Source of the DNA: Myxococcota bacterium
Lineage (GTDB): Bacteria > Myxococcota_A > Polyangia > Polyangiales > Polyangiaceae
DNA length: 34,594 nt
Assembly: GCA_963169915.1 (NCBI GenBank)
Contig: CAUJEM010000069.1
Coordinates: forward strand, 1-34,594
Direction of reading: 5' to 3'
Each line of letters begins with the position of its first letter. Within the stretch, counting starts at the first letter, position 1. The notes under the pieces are model-generated. The model ran no database searches and had not been told where the DNA came from. It worked only from the letters and a program-made list of their open reading frames with translations. A program made the translations under genes and the position numbers. Shown here in pieces: positions 18,383-30,629 of the stretch.

Positions 18383-19591
18383 TCAGAACCACGTGGAGAC
18401 CCCGAGGGTGACGGTGTCCTGCGCTCGACGGTTCATCACGAAAGGGACGGCTTCGCCGTCGCCCACGACGTCACCGCCGAAGTACAGGTCGGCGCCGGCC
18501 CGATCGTGGCGATATTCCAGCCGGAGCGTCGCCCGCTCGTGCGCGCGGTAGTCGAGCGTGGCCGTGCCCGACGACACCCAGGGCGCCGGCCAGAAGATCG
18601 GGGACGCCTCCCCGGCGTCGCCGCTGGCGGTGGACTCCCAGAAGGCATCGCTACGGACCGCGAGGTAGAGCGGCGGCGCGAGCCGGACGCGAGCGTAAAG
18701 CGCGCCCGCGCCCCAGCGACTGGTGCCGAACCGGGTCTGCTCCCAGCCTCCGTCACCGTAGGCCGCGAGGGAGAGCCACGGGGCCGCGTGCCAGGTCGCG
18801 TGAGCGTCGAACAGGTGACGCCAGCCACGCCCCTCGGTGGCACCCGCCGCGCGCTCCGGGCCCCCGAGGTAGACGAACGCGGCGGCGACCTCCGGGCGGT
18901 GATAATTGAGCTGCGCCGAGAGCGTCTTGCCGTCGTTGTTGTCGACCACTGAGTTCCAGCCGTTGTAGACGGCCAAGGTCGCGTCCCACCGTTCGCTCAG
19001 GGGATAGCTGGCACGTAGCCCCGTGTGGTAGAAGGGCAGACCGAAGAACAGGTTGGAGCGGGACCAGTTCCAGTTGTCTCGGACGGCCATGGCCTCCGGT
19101 CCAACGGGGGACAGGAAGAGGCCAGCCGTCAGCGTCAGCCCCTCGCCGACGGGGACGCGATAGCCCGCGTAAGCTTGCTGGAGGTACCGCCAGACCTCGG
19201 CGCTCGAGTCACTCGCGCCGGGCGCGCCTGGCAGGCTTGGCTCTGCCGCGTAGGACGTCGCCGACGCCGCGCCGAACTGCAGCGTGGCGCGACCGACGAG
19301 CTCCCCGTCGTCCCACAGCGCGTCGAGCGACGCGCTGGAGAGCGTGAAGGTGTCGTGCCGGCTGTCGAAGCCGCGGAAGTGGGTGAGCCCATTGGAGGGC
19401 TCCCCGAAGTTCCACTGGTAGTACGCCTCGACCAAGCCGCCGAGCGTGAAGGGGCTCGAGGGGGCGGGGGGCGGCGCCCCCTCGGCCTCCGGGAGCGGAG
19501 TTTGTGCCCCAGCCGCCCGGGCCCCGAGCAGGGTCGCGGAGGCGCAGCACAGGGGCAGCAGGAACGACCAAGAGCGCAGGAGCATGTCCAT
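18383..19591 (-). CDS. Outer-membrane beta-barrel porin (BBP2/OmpL-like) heading the kdp locus
   Basis: 402 residues. A signal peptide with likely cleavage after A29 (ARAAGA|Q) is followed by a short Pro/Ala-rich linker, then alternating amphipathic strands rich in aromatic residues (VEAYYQWNFGEPSNGLTHFRGFDSR, LQQAYAGYRVP) and a C-terminal strand ending in Trp-Phe, the usual barrel-assembly signal. The N-terminal pattern fits the putative beta-barrel porin-2 family. As first gene of the kdp transcription unit it probably lets K+ or other solutes cross the outer membrane (inference). Start ATG at 19591, or the ATG two codons later. Confidence 0.85.
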   Translation of the reverse strand: MDMLLRSWSFLLPLCCASATLLGARAAGAQTPLPEAEGAPPPAPSSPFTLGGLVEAYYQWNFGEPSNGLTHFRGFDSRHDTFTLSSASLDALWDDGELVGRATLQFGAASATSYAAEPSLPGAPGASDSSAEVWRYLQQAYAGYRVPVGEGLTLTAGLFLSPVGPEAMAVRDNWNWSRSNLFFGLPFYHTGLRASYPLSERWDATLAVYNGWNSVVDNNDGKTLSAQLNYHRPEVAAAFVYLGGPERAAGATEGRGWRHLFDAHATWHAAPWLSLAAYGDGGWEQTRFGTSRWGAGALYARVRLAPPLYLAVRSDAFWESTASGDAGEASPIFWPAPWVSSGTATLDYRAHERATLRLEYRHDRAGADLYFGGDVVGDGEAVPFVMNRRAQDTVTLGVSTWF

Positions 19592-19647
19592 GCCCTGCTA
19601 GCTAGGCCTCCGCAGATCAGGGCGCGGTAAAAGCCGGTCCCTGGATC

Positions 19648-19665
19648 ATCAAGAAACGATCAAGA
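19648..19665 (-). promoter_or_regulatory. Direct repeat upstream of the porin/kdp genes, candidate KdpE site
   Basis: TCTTGAT-N4-TCTTGAT on the minus strand: two perfect 7-bp copies with an 11-bp period, 57 bp upstream of the porin ATG. OmpR-family regulators bind tandem half-sites about one helical turn apart, so KdpE is a natural candidate. It does not resemble the E. coli KdpE box, and no good core promoter was found. Confidence 0.4.
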
Positions 19666-19694
19666 TCCGGGCGTCGCTCAGGCCACAGAGGGGC

Positions 19695-19717
19695 GCCTGC
19701 GCCCACTGGGCGCAGGC
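19695..19717 (-). terminator. Strong hairpin directly after the carboxyltransferase gene
   Basis: Perfect 10-bp stem, GCCTGCGCCC paired with GGGCGCAGGC, and a 3-nt loop. It begins 1 nt after the stop codon at 19719. There is no U-tract, so it is a stem-only terminator or 3' stabiliser. Confidence 0.6.
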
Positions 19718-19718
19718 C

Positions 19719-21332
<1,614 letters not shown>

Positions 21333-21339
21333 GGGCCCG

Positions 21340-21345
21340 AGCTTA
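21340..21345 (-). promoter_or_regulatory. -10-like TAAGCT for the carboxyltransferase gene
   Basis: TAAGCT on the minus strand lies 7 nt before the GTG at 21332 with no Shine-Dalgarno, implying a leaderless transcript. The divergent biotin subunit gene has TAGCGT at 21442-21447. Confidence 0.4.
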
Positions 21346-21441
21346 GTCCACTCCCCGCCCCGCGCGCACTCCCTCATCGGCGGCAGCCGCGCACGGCGGG
21401 GGGCCCGGGCCGCCGCCGTCGCGCAGGGCCGGTGGGTCTGT

Positions 21442-21447
21442 TAGCGT
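21442..21447 (+). promoter_or_regulatory. -10-like TAGCGT for the biotin subunit gene
   Basis: TAGCGT lies 12 nt before the ATG at 21460. The same hexamer occurs 14 nt before the TPR gene at 24650-24655. No clear -35 is visible in the GC-rich divergent spacer. Confidence 0.3.
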
Positions 21448-21459
21448 GACGGCTCGGCC

Positions 21460-23445
<1,986 letters not shown>

Positions 23446-23448
23446 CGG

Positions 23449-24585
23449 CTAGCTCTCCAGGATGAACGCCGCCACGGCGTCCAGCTCCTGCGCGAAGCGC
23501 TCGGCGCCGAAGCCCGCGCCGCTCGTCAGCCAGTCGGAGTGGCGGCTCTCCGCCTCGCGGTCACGGAAGTGACCGAGCACGTCCAGGTGGTCCGCGCGCC
23601 CCGCCCACAGCAGCTTGCCCCAGAGCATGGAGGCGCTGGGCACGACCCCGTCGTTGGTGCCGTCCGTGAGCGGCTCACCGAGCGCCTGCTCCAGCTCCGA
23701 CGCCAGCAGCATGTCGGGCCGGGCGTAGGGGTAGGGCTTGCTGGCGCTCGAGGTGAAGCCGTAGAGCGTGGCGTAGATGGCGGCGGTCATCGCCGAGTAC
23801 GAGGAGCTGACGCTGCGCCCCAAGGTCCAGGCGCTCGGCTTCGGCGCCGCGGTCACCACGGAGCCGTAGCGCACCGTGGGGGAGTCCTCCGTAGCGGCGT
23901 TGAAGAGGTCCATGGCCTCGGGGGTGATCTGGATGATGCCGCCTTGGTCGACGCGGATCTTGCGGAGCATCTGCTGCACGTCGCCCCTGCCCTTGGCGTC
24001 GAGCAGCCGCAGCATGCTGTCGGTCAAGCGGCTCACCAGCCGGAAATCACCTCCGAGGAACTGATCGAGGCCGCCCACCGTGGCCACCACCCGCGAGATG
24101 AGGGTGAGCAGCGGCTCCCCCCCCGAGAGCGAGACGACGGTGAGCAAGGACAGCGCGTAGAGCATCCGGGTGCCGGCGACGGTGGCGAAGTGCGCGGCCA
24201 GGGGCGTGCCGTAGTGAGGGGTATTGAGCGAGATGGCGGTACGCACCCTCCGCGTGAACCCGAGCGAGCCACCAGCGGCGCCCAGGTTGACCGTGGGGGA
24301 GAGCGCCAGGCGCGCGTCCAGCCCGCCCGTGGAGTGTCCCACCAGATGAATCGGACCGTGATCGCCGGCCGTCCCGTTGACGGTGCGCGCCAGCACCCCC
24401 GCCCGGTGACGCAAGGACGAGGTCGGCGGCGTCGGCACCACCTCCACCTGCGCCTCGACCCCCGCGTCCGAGAGGCGCTGCGCGAGGCCACGACGCACGT
24501 GCCCGAAGTAGTCGAAGCCCGCCAGCTTGGCGAAGCCGAACATCCCGGGGATGAGGTAGATGCGGTGCGGCGCAGCGCTGGTCAT
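23449..24585 (-). CDS. Lipase/esterase-like alpha/beta hydrolase
   Basis: 378 residues, no obvious signal peptide. The N-terminal IYLIPGMFGF resembles the strand and oxyanion region of lipases. The nucleophile is S85 in GHSTGG (residues 83-88). A likely acid is D312 in NDGVVP and the base H333 or H339 in DHLDVLGHF. The NDGVVPxxS...WAGRADHLDVLGHF pattern recurs in bacterial triacylglycerol-lipase-like proteins. A mid-protein hydrophobic stretch (about 135-175) may form a lid. Acts on an ester, possibly a lipid; substrate unknown. Its position beside an acyl-CoA carboxylase is compatible with lipid breakdown but proves nothing. Start ATG at 24585. Confidence 0.8.
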   Translation of the reverse strand: MTSAAPHRIYLIPGMFGFAKLAGFDYFGHVRRGLAQRLSDAGVEAQVEVVPTPPTSSLRHRAGVLARTVNGTAGDHGPIHLVGHSTGGLDARLALSPTVNLGAAGGSLGFTRRVRTAISLNTPHYGTPLAAHFATVAGTRMLYALSLLTVVSLSGGEPLLTLISRVVATVGGLDQFLGGDFRLVSRLTDSMLRLLDAKGRGDVQQMLRKIRVDQGGIIQITPEAMDLFNAATEDSPTVRYGSVVTAAPKPSAWTLGRSVSSSYSAMTAAIYATLYGFTSSASKPYPYARPDMLLASELEQALGEPLTDGTNDGVVPSASMLWGKLLWAGRADHLDVLGHFRDREAESRHSDWLTSGAGFGAERFAQELDAVAAFILES

Positions 24586-24669
24586 GACGTCACATCTTCG
24601 GTGATGCCTCAGCGAATCTCAACGTAGCTCCGGCCGCGCAGCGCCGTGATAGCGTCTCGAGCAGCCGCC

Positions 24670-27600
24670 ATGTCGATCTCGGACGATGACTGGGACGAGT
24701 TACTGGAGGAGGAGCCGCGCACCTCCGTGCCGGACGCCCGACCTCCGTCGCGCCCGGCCGCGGAGCCCCCCGCGGTGGGGCGCCCCGCGCCGGCCAAGCC
24801 ACCCGCACCGCCGCGGCCTGCGGCACCACCGCGCAGCGCGGAGCGCGTCCCTCCGCCCTCACCGCGCGCCGCCGCGCGAGAGACCGAAGGCGCGGGCGGC
24901 GGCGGCGCCGCGGCCCCGGCCACGGCACCCCTCACGCCGCGACCACCGGAGGCAGGGAGCGCCCCGGAGCGCGCCGCCAGCGCCTCGGCGGCCACACGGG
25001 AGCTCATCCTACGGTGCCGCGCGGAGCTCGCGCTCAGCCCCGCGCCAGAGCGCGCGGGGCGCCTCTATCACGAGCTGGGGTGGCTGCACGAGAGCGCGCT
25101 CGGAGACCCGCAGGCCGCCGCCGACTACTACCAGCACGCTCACAAGCTCCTGCCCTCGCACCTGCCCACCCTCCAGGGGCTCACGCGCACCCGGCTCGCC
25201 CTCGGCGCCCTGGACGACGCCCTCGCGGCGCTCGAAGCCCAAGCGCGGCTGGCGCCCCACGCCTCCCAACGCGCCGCGCTAGTGCTGCAGCGCGCCTGGC
25301 TGCTGGAGGACCTCGGGCTGCGCCCCGAGGCCGCGCGGGAGGCCTACCAAGCCGCCGCGGCGCTCGAGCCGAGCCAGCCAGCGCCCCAGCACGCCCTCGC
25401 CCTGCTCGCCGCCCAAGCGGGAGCGCCCCACGCCTTCGACCGCGCGCTCGAGCAAGAGGCCGCCGCCATCGATGCGGATCCTAGCTATCGCGCCAGCCTG
25501 CTCCTCCGACGCGCCGAGCTCGCAGCCCTCGACGCGGCCACCCTCGGCCGCGCGGTGGATCTCGGCCAGCTCGCGCTCTCCGTGGCCCCCCCTACCCTCG
25601 CGCAGCGCCGCACCACGCAGCGGCTCTTGGCGCAAGCGGAGCGCTGGAGGGAGCTGGCCGAGGCCCTGCTGCACGAGGCCGCGAGCTCCGCGAGCGCGTC
25701 GCGGCAGGTCGACGCGCTCCTCAGGGCCGCGCAGCTCCTGCAAGACCGCCTGGGGGCTCCCGCGGAGGCCGTCGCGGCGCTGGAGCGCGCCGTGGAGCTC
25801 GCCCCGCTCGATCCCCGCGTCACCGAGCAGCTCATCGACGCCTACGAGAACGCCCAGCTCATCGAGCCCCTCATCGCTCGGCTCGCCGCGCGCGCCGAGC
25901 TCGCGCCACCCAGCGAGCGAGCGGCGCTGTGGCACCGCGTGGCGCAGCTCCATGAGGAGCACCAGCTCCCGAGCGAGCAGGCCCGCGCCGCCTTCGAGCG
26001 CGCCCTCACCGCGGACCCTGCCTATCTCCCGGCGCTGCAAGGGCTCGGCGCGCTCCTCGAGCGCGTCGGGGACTGGGAGGCGCTCATCGGGATGCACGCC
26101 GCGGAGGAGGCCGCGGTCAGCGATCCCGTGCGACGCGCCGCCGCGCACGGCCGCATCGCGGAGCTGGCGGAGCGGCGGCTCGCGGACCGAGCACGCGCCA
26201 TCACGCACCACCTGCGCGCCCTCGCGCTCGTCGGCTGCTACGAGCCCTCCTTCAAGGCGCTCCTGCGCCTGCACGCCGAGGCCGGTAAGCACCGTGAGCT
26301 CATCGAGCTGCACGAGCGCGCGGTCGAGCACTTCGAAGATCACGACCGCAAGCTCACCCACCTGTTCGCGATCGGCCGGCTCCAAGAGGACGCCTTGGGT
26401 GCGCCCGTGAGCGCGATGGCGACCTATCAGCGCATCCTGGCGCTCGAGCCCCGCCACCTCGGCGCCCTCCACGCCCTCCAGCGCGCCGCGGAGCGCGGCG
26501 CGCGCTGGGCGGAGCTGATCGCCGCGCTCAGCCGAGAGGCGGCGCTACTGGAGGATCTCCCCTCGAAGACCGCCTTGCTGCAGCGCGCTGGCGAGATCGC
26601 CGACGAGCGGCTCGGCGATCGAGAGCTGGCGCTCAGCCGCTGGCGCGAGTGTGTCGCGCTGGACGCGGGCTACGCGCCCGCCCTCTCCAGCCTGGGCCGC
26701 ACCTACTATCGGCTCGGTCACTGGCAAGGGCTCATCGAGATCTACGAGCTCGAGCTGGCACGGGAGCCGCGTGGGGAGCGGGCCGCCTCGCTCTGGGTGC
26801 GCATCGGGCAGCTCCACGAGTCGTTCACGGGCGACCTGGACGCCGCCGACCGCGCCTACGACTCGGCGCTCACGGCAGATCCGCTGCACCGGGCGGCGCT
26901 GCGCGCCCGGGCGCGGCGCTTGCTGGCCGTCGGCGCCCACGCGCGGCTGGCGCAGCTGCTCTCCACCGAGGCGAGCGCCACCAGCGCCCCGCGCGACAAG
27001 GCGCGGCTCCTCCAGCGGATGGCGGAGATCCAAGAGCATCGCTTGGGAGCCCCTGAGAAGGCGCTCGCCGGCTATGAGCAGGCCGCGCAGCTGGATCCAG
27101 AGCTGCTCGCGGCCGTGGACGCGCGGCACGCGCTGCTCGCTGCGCGGGGCGAGCACCGTCGGCTCGTGGACGAGCTCGCGCGCGACGCTCGGGCCGCCAG
27201 CTCACCCGAGCGAGCGGTGGCCTGCTGGTGCTGGGCCGGGACGCTCTGGCGCGATCAGCTCGGGGATCCGCACCGCGCCAGCGAGTGCTTCGCGGCGGCG
27301 GTCGGCGTCGAGCCGAGCAACCTCCAGGCCTTGCTCGCGCTGGAGTCCCTCCAGCTCGGCCTCGCGGACTGGGCCGCGCTCGCCAAGACGCTCACCGCGC
27401 TCGCGCGCCACCTGCGCTCCCCCCTGGCTCGCGTCGACGCGCTCCGACGCCTGGCGCGAGTCCAGTCGACGAAGCTGCCGAGCGATCCGGTGGAGCTGAA
27501 GCGGACCTACACCGAGATCTTGGCGCTACTGCCGGAGGACGAGCTGGCGCTGCGCGGGCTCGAGCAGCTCGCGCTGGCGGAGCGCGACACCGCCCTGCTC

Positions 27601-29904
27601 ACACGGGTGGACGCGAAGCTGGGCGCCATCAGCCACGATCCAGCCGTGGCGGCGCGTCACTTCACGCGGCTCGGCGAGGCGCTCGCCGCCACCAACCCCA
27701 GCGCCGCGCTCGAGGTCCTGGAGAGCGCCATCGCCCGCGATCCGGAGAACCTGAGCGCGGCGCGAGCCATCTCGCGGCTGGCGCTGGACGCTGACTCCCC
27801 GGAGCTCTTGGTGAGCGCGGCGGAGGGTGAGGTGCGCGCCTCGCGCGACTTGGACTTCGCCGCCACGCTCTTTCTCGCCGCCGCGCGCGCCTTCGAGGCC
27901 GCGGGCGCCCCCGCGCGCGCCGCCGACGCCCTGCAGCGCGCGCTGGAGCTGCACCCCGAACATGAAGGCGTCGCTCAGCGGCTGGAGGCGCTCTTGCTGG
28001 CTTCGGGCGAGCACGAGCGCCTCCGGGACGTGCTGAGCGCCGCCGCGCAGGCCGCGAAGACGCCGAGCGCGGCCGCGCGCGCGTGGCTGGCGGTCGCTCG
28101 GCTGTGGGCCGATCCGACGGGAGACGTCCCCGCGGCGCTGGCCGCGCTCTACCGCGTCCTGGAGCTCGACGTCCCTCACGTCGACTCCTTGCTGCTGATG
28201 GCGCGGCTCTACGTCCGCGACGGGCAGTGGGCCCAGGCGGTCGACAAGCTGGGGCAAGCCCTCGCGCAGCAGCCGCGCCTCGACCAAGAGCTCGAGGCGC
28301 GGCTCTCCTCCGCGGAGCTGCTCGCAGGCAAGCTGGGCGATCCCGAGCGCGCCCTGCAGCAGCTCCAGGAGCTGCTGAGCGTCGCCCCCGAGCACGTCGG
28401 CGCGCTGGCACGCCAGCTCGAGCTCGAGCAGCGGCTCGGCAGGCAGGACGACGCCGTCACCACCGCACGGCGGCTCGCCGCCGCGACCCGAGACCCCGTC
28501 CAGCAGGCCGCGGCGCAGACGCAGCTCGGCCTGCTCCTGCAGGCGCAGGGGGCTCGCGAGGCCGCGCTCGAGGCCTTCGAGCACGGCGTCGCGCTCGTGG
28601 GGTTCGGCGAGCCGGCGCACCGCCTGCGCTCGCTGCTCGAGGGGAGCGGCGAGCCGCGCGAGTGGCAGCGCTACGCCGACGCCCTGGCGCGCCGGCTAGC
28701 GCAGCCGGGCCTGGGGCTGGACGCCGTGGCCGCCGCCCTGCTGGAGCTCGGGCGGATCCAGGGCGGCCCGCTCGGCCAGCCGGAGCAGGCCGTCCGCACG
28801 CTCCGCCATGGCCTGTCTCTGGCGCGCGACGACTGGGGGCTCAACCGTGAGCTGGTCACGCAGCTCCTGCTGCGAGGCCACTTCGCCGAGGCGCTCCCTG
28901 CCCAGCGGCGCTTGCTCGAGCTGAACGTCACCCAGAGCGACGTGTGGCGTGAGCTGAGCTCCACCTTCCGAGCGCTCGGCAGGCTCGAGGAAGCTACGCT
29001 GGCACTCGCGCCCTTGGTCGTGCTCGGTGCGGCCACGGACGCGGAGCAGGCGGCGCTCCTCCAGCGCGGCGGCGGCGTGTCGAAGGTACGCGCCAACTCC
29101 TTCGACGCGCAGGCGCTCGCCCACCTGAGCGGCTTGCCTCAGCGAGACCCAATCCTGGCGTGGCTGGAGGCGCTCGGCGACGTCCTGCCCAAGCTGTACC
29201 CGGCGGAGCTCGAGCGCTACGGGCTCGGCCCTCGAGACCGGCTCCATCCGCGGAGTGGCCACCCCCTGCAGCGGCTCGCGGAGCGCGTGGCCGGCTGCTT
29301 CGGGGTCTCCAGCTTCGACGTCTACCTCCACCAGAGCCCCGGAGCGGCCATCGAGATCGAGCTCGCCGACCCCATCGCCGTGATGGTCCCCGCCGGAGTG
29401 CCCGGACTCCCCGAGAGCCAGCAGGTGTTTCTCTTGGCGCGGGTGTTCGCGAACCTCTCCCGACATGCCGCCGTCGTGGACAAGCTGCCGGCGCGCACCA
29501 TCGAGATCCTCGTCACGGCGGCGAGGGTCTCCGCGGGGCTCTTCCTCCCGCCCGGCGCGCCGGATGCCGCGCTCATCACGGAGACGGGGCAGCAGCTCCA
29601 GAAGCTGGGCTCGCGCCGCTCGCGGCGGCTCTTGGAGGAGGCCGCGGCGCTCCCCTTCCCCTCCGTGGACTATGCGCAGTGGGCGGCTCAGCTGCGCACC
29701 AACGCCGCGCTGGCCGCGCTCGTCATCGCCGATGAGCTGCCCGCGAACCTCACGCTGCTCCGGCGGCTGGAGGGAGATCTCGCGGGTCTGAAGGGCGCCG
29801 CGCGGGAGCAGGCCCTGCAGATGCTCCAGCAGCTGCTCGGCGGCTGGCTCACGGAGGCTGCGATGGACCAGCGGCGCCGGGCCGGGCTCAGCGGGTTCGG
29901 CTAG
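24670..29904 (+). CDS. Very long TPR-repeat protein
   Basis: About 1,744 residues. Residues 1-110 are acidic, then Pro/Ala-rich and probably disordered. Residues from about 110 to 1430 are a chain of TPR-like helix pairs with recurring LGD/LGAPxxAxxxYxxALxLDP units inside roughly 100-120-residue super-repeats (LLQRAGEIADERLGDRELAL, LLQRMAEIQEHRLGAPEKAL). The last 250 or so residues form a different alpha/beta domain (FGVSSFDVYLHQSPGAAIEI, VFLLARVFANLSRHAAV). No signal peptide or membrane span, so it is likely a cytosolic scaffold. I know similar long TPR proteins in myxobacteria but no function. I chose the ATG at 24670; a GTG at 24646 is in frame. TAGCGT lies 14 nt upstream. The gene converges on the FHA gene. 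Confidence 0.88.
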   Translation: MSISDDDWDELLEEEPRTSVPDARPPSRPAAEPPAVGRPAPAKPPAPPRPAAPPRSAERVPPPSPRAAARETEGAGGGGAAAPATAPLTPRPPEAGSAPERAASASAATRELILRCRAELALSPAPERAGRLYHELGWLHESALGDPQAAADYYQHAHKLLPSHLPTLQGLTRTRLALGALDDALAALEAQARLAPHASQRAALVLQRAWLLEDLGLRPEAAREAYQAAAALEPSQPAPQHALALLAAQAGAPHAFDRALEQEAAAIDADPSYRASLLLRRAELAALDAATLGRAVDLGQLALSVAPPTLAQRRTTQRLLAQAERWRELAEALLHEAASSASASRQVDALLRAAQLLQDRLGAPAEAVAALERAVELAPLDPRVTEQLIDAYENAQLIEPLIARLAARAELAPPSERAALWHRVAQLHEEHQLPSEQARAAFERALTADPAYLPALQGLGALLERVGDWEALIGMHAAEEAAVSDPVRRAAAHGRIAELAERRLADRARAITHHLRALALVGCYEPSFKALLRLHAEAGKHRELIELHERAVEHFEDHDRKLTHLFAIGRLQEDALGAPVSAMATYQRILALEPRHLGALHALQRAAERGARWAELIAALSREAALLEDLPSKTALLQRAGEIADERLGDRELALSRWRECVALDAGYAPALSSLGRTYYRLGHWQGLIEIYELELAREPRGERAASLWVRIGQLHESFTGDLDAADRAYDSALTADPLHRAALRARARRLLAVGAHARLAQLLSTEASATSAPRDKARLLQRMAEIQEHRLGAPEKALAGYEQAAQLDPELLAAVDARHALLAARGEHRRLVDELARDARAASSPERAVACWCWAGTLWRDQLGDPHRASECFAAAVGVEPSNLQALLALESLQLGLADWAALAKTLTALARHLRSPLARVDALRRLARVQSTKLPSDPVELKRTYTEILALLPEDELALRGLEQLALAERDTALLTRVDAKLGAISHDPAVAARHFTRLGEALAATNPSAALEVLESAIARDPENLSAARAISRLALDADSPELLVSAAEGEVRASRDLDFAATLFLAAARAFEAAGAPARAADALQRALELHPEHEGVAQRLEALLLASGEHERLRDVLSAAAQAAKTPSAAARAWLAVARLWADPTGDVPAALAALYRVLELDVPHVDSLLLMARLYVRDGQWAQAVDKLGQALAQQPRLDQELEARLSSAELLAGKLGDPERALQQLQELLSVAPEHVGALARQLELEQRLGRQDDAVTTARRLAAATRDPVQQAAAQTQLGLLLQAQGAREAALEAFEHGVALVGFGEPAHRLRSLLEGSGEPREWQRYADALARRLAQPGLGLDAVAAALLELGRIQGGPLGQPEQAVRTLRHGLSLARDDWGLNRELVTQLLLRGHFAEALPAQRRLLELNVTQSDVWRELSSTFRALGRLEEATLALAPLVVLGAATDAEQAALLQRGGGVSKVRANSFDAQALAHLSGLPQRDPILAWLEALGDVLPKLYPAELERYGLGPRDRLHPRSGHPLQRLAERVAGCFGVSSFDVYLHQSPGAAIEIELADPIAVMVPAGVPGLPESQQVFLLARVFANLSRHAAVVDKLPARTIEILVTAARVSAGLFLPPGAPDAALITETGQQLQKLGSRRSRRLLEEAAALPFPSVDYAQWAAQLRTNAALAALVIADELPANLTLLRRLEGDLAGLKGAAREQALQMLQQLLGGWLTEAAMDQRRRAGLSGFG

Positions 29905-29923
29905 ACCCCACGGCCTGTCCCCC

Positions 29924-30541
29924 TCAGCGCGCGCCGAGCCGCGCGTCCGCCTCGCGCGCCCAGGCGAGCAGCGCCGGGTCCAGGCGCGTGACGCGCCGCA
30001 AGATGCGCCGGACCCGCGCGGCGTCGTCCTCACTGAGGCTCTCTCCACGCTCCCCGAGGCCGGCGAGCATTCGGTCGACCGCCACGCTGACGTGCCCCGC
30101 GACCCGCGCCGGTGCCGAGCGCGCCGTGGGGCTCGACACCAAGGCCTCGATGATGGCCACCGTGGACAGGTGGGCGTCAGTGACCGCCGGCGTCGGCGCC
30201 GACTCGATGCGCCGCTCCACCAGCTCTACCCCGAGCGAGACGGAGGCCGGGGGCTCCTCTTCACTGACGCTGAAGCGCAGCGTCGCGCCGCCCAGGGCGA
30301 GCACGTCCCCGACCGTCAGCGTCTCTCGCGCCTGGACGCGGCGCGCGTTGAGCCACGTTCCGTTGCTGCTCCCGAGATCCTCGAGCGTGACGACCTCACC
30401 GCAGCGCCGAAGCCGGGCGTGGGTGCGGCTCACCTTCCGATCATTGACGCGGATGGTCACCTCGGCCCCTCTCCCGATGACGCTCTCTCCCTCGGGGATG
30501 AGGTGGCGTAAGACGCCTTGCTCCAGCCAATAGGTGCTCAC
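29924..30541 (-). CDS. FHA-domain protein
   Basis: 205 residues. The N-terminal forkhead-associated domain (about 1-95) has the phosphothreonine-binding signature GRGAEVTIRV, KVSRTHARL and LEDLGSSNGTWLNARRV. A linker and an alpha-helical C-terminal region (about 125-205) have no recognised family. FHA domains bind phosphothreonine and in myxobacteria often serve Ser/Thr kinase signalling; no kinase is nearby. The start is the GTG at 30541, 9 nt after TAGCCT. The stop faces the TPR gene stop 19 nt away. Confidence 0.88.
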   Translation of the reverse strand: MSTYWLEQGVLRHLIPEGESVIGRGAEVTIRVNDRKVSRTHARLRRCGEVVTLEDLGSSNGTWLNARRVQARETLTVGDVLALGGATLRFSVSEEEPPASVSLGVELVERRIESAPTPAVTDAHLSTVAIIEALVSSPTARSAPARVAGHVSVAVDRMLAGLGERGESLSEDDAARVRRILRRVTRLDPALLAWAREADARLGAR

Positions 30542-30550
30542 GAGGGCATG

Positions 30551-30556
30551 AGGCTA
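30551..30556 (-). promoter_or_regulatory. -10-like TAGCCT for the FHA gene
   Basis: TAGCCT on the minus strand is 9 nt before the GTG at 30541; no Shine-Dalgarno lies between, so the transcript may be leaderless. Confidence 0.4.
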
Positions 30557-30629
30557 CCACTCGGCTCCGACGGATGCATGGGCGGCGTCGCTTCGATGAG
30601 CTACGCTGCCCTTCAGGTTCACCCGGGAC

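Noticed and set aside
28696..30048. 450-codon minus-strand ORF spanning the TPR C-terminus and the FHA 3' end
   Set aside because: Low-complexity Arg/Glu-rich translation, overlaps two well-supported genes in wrong frames.
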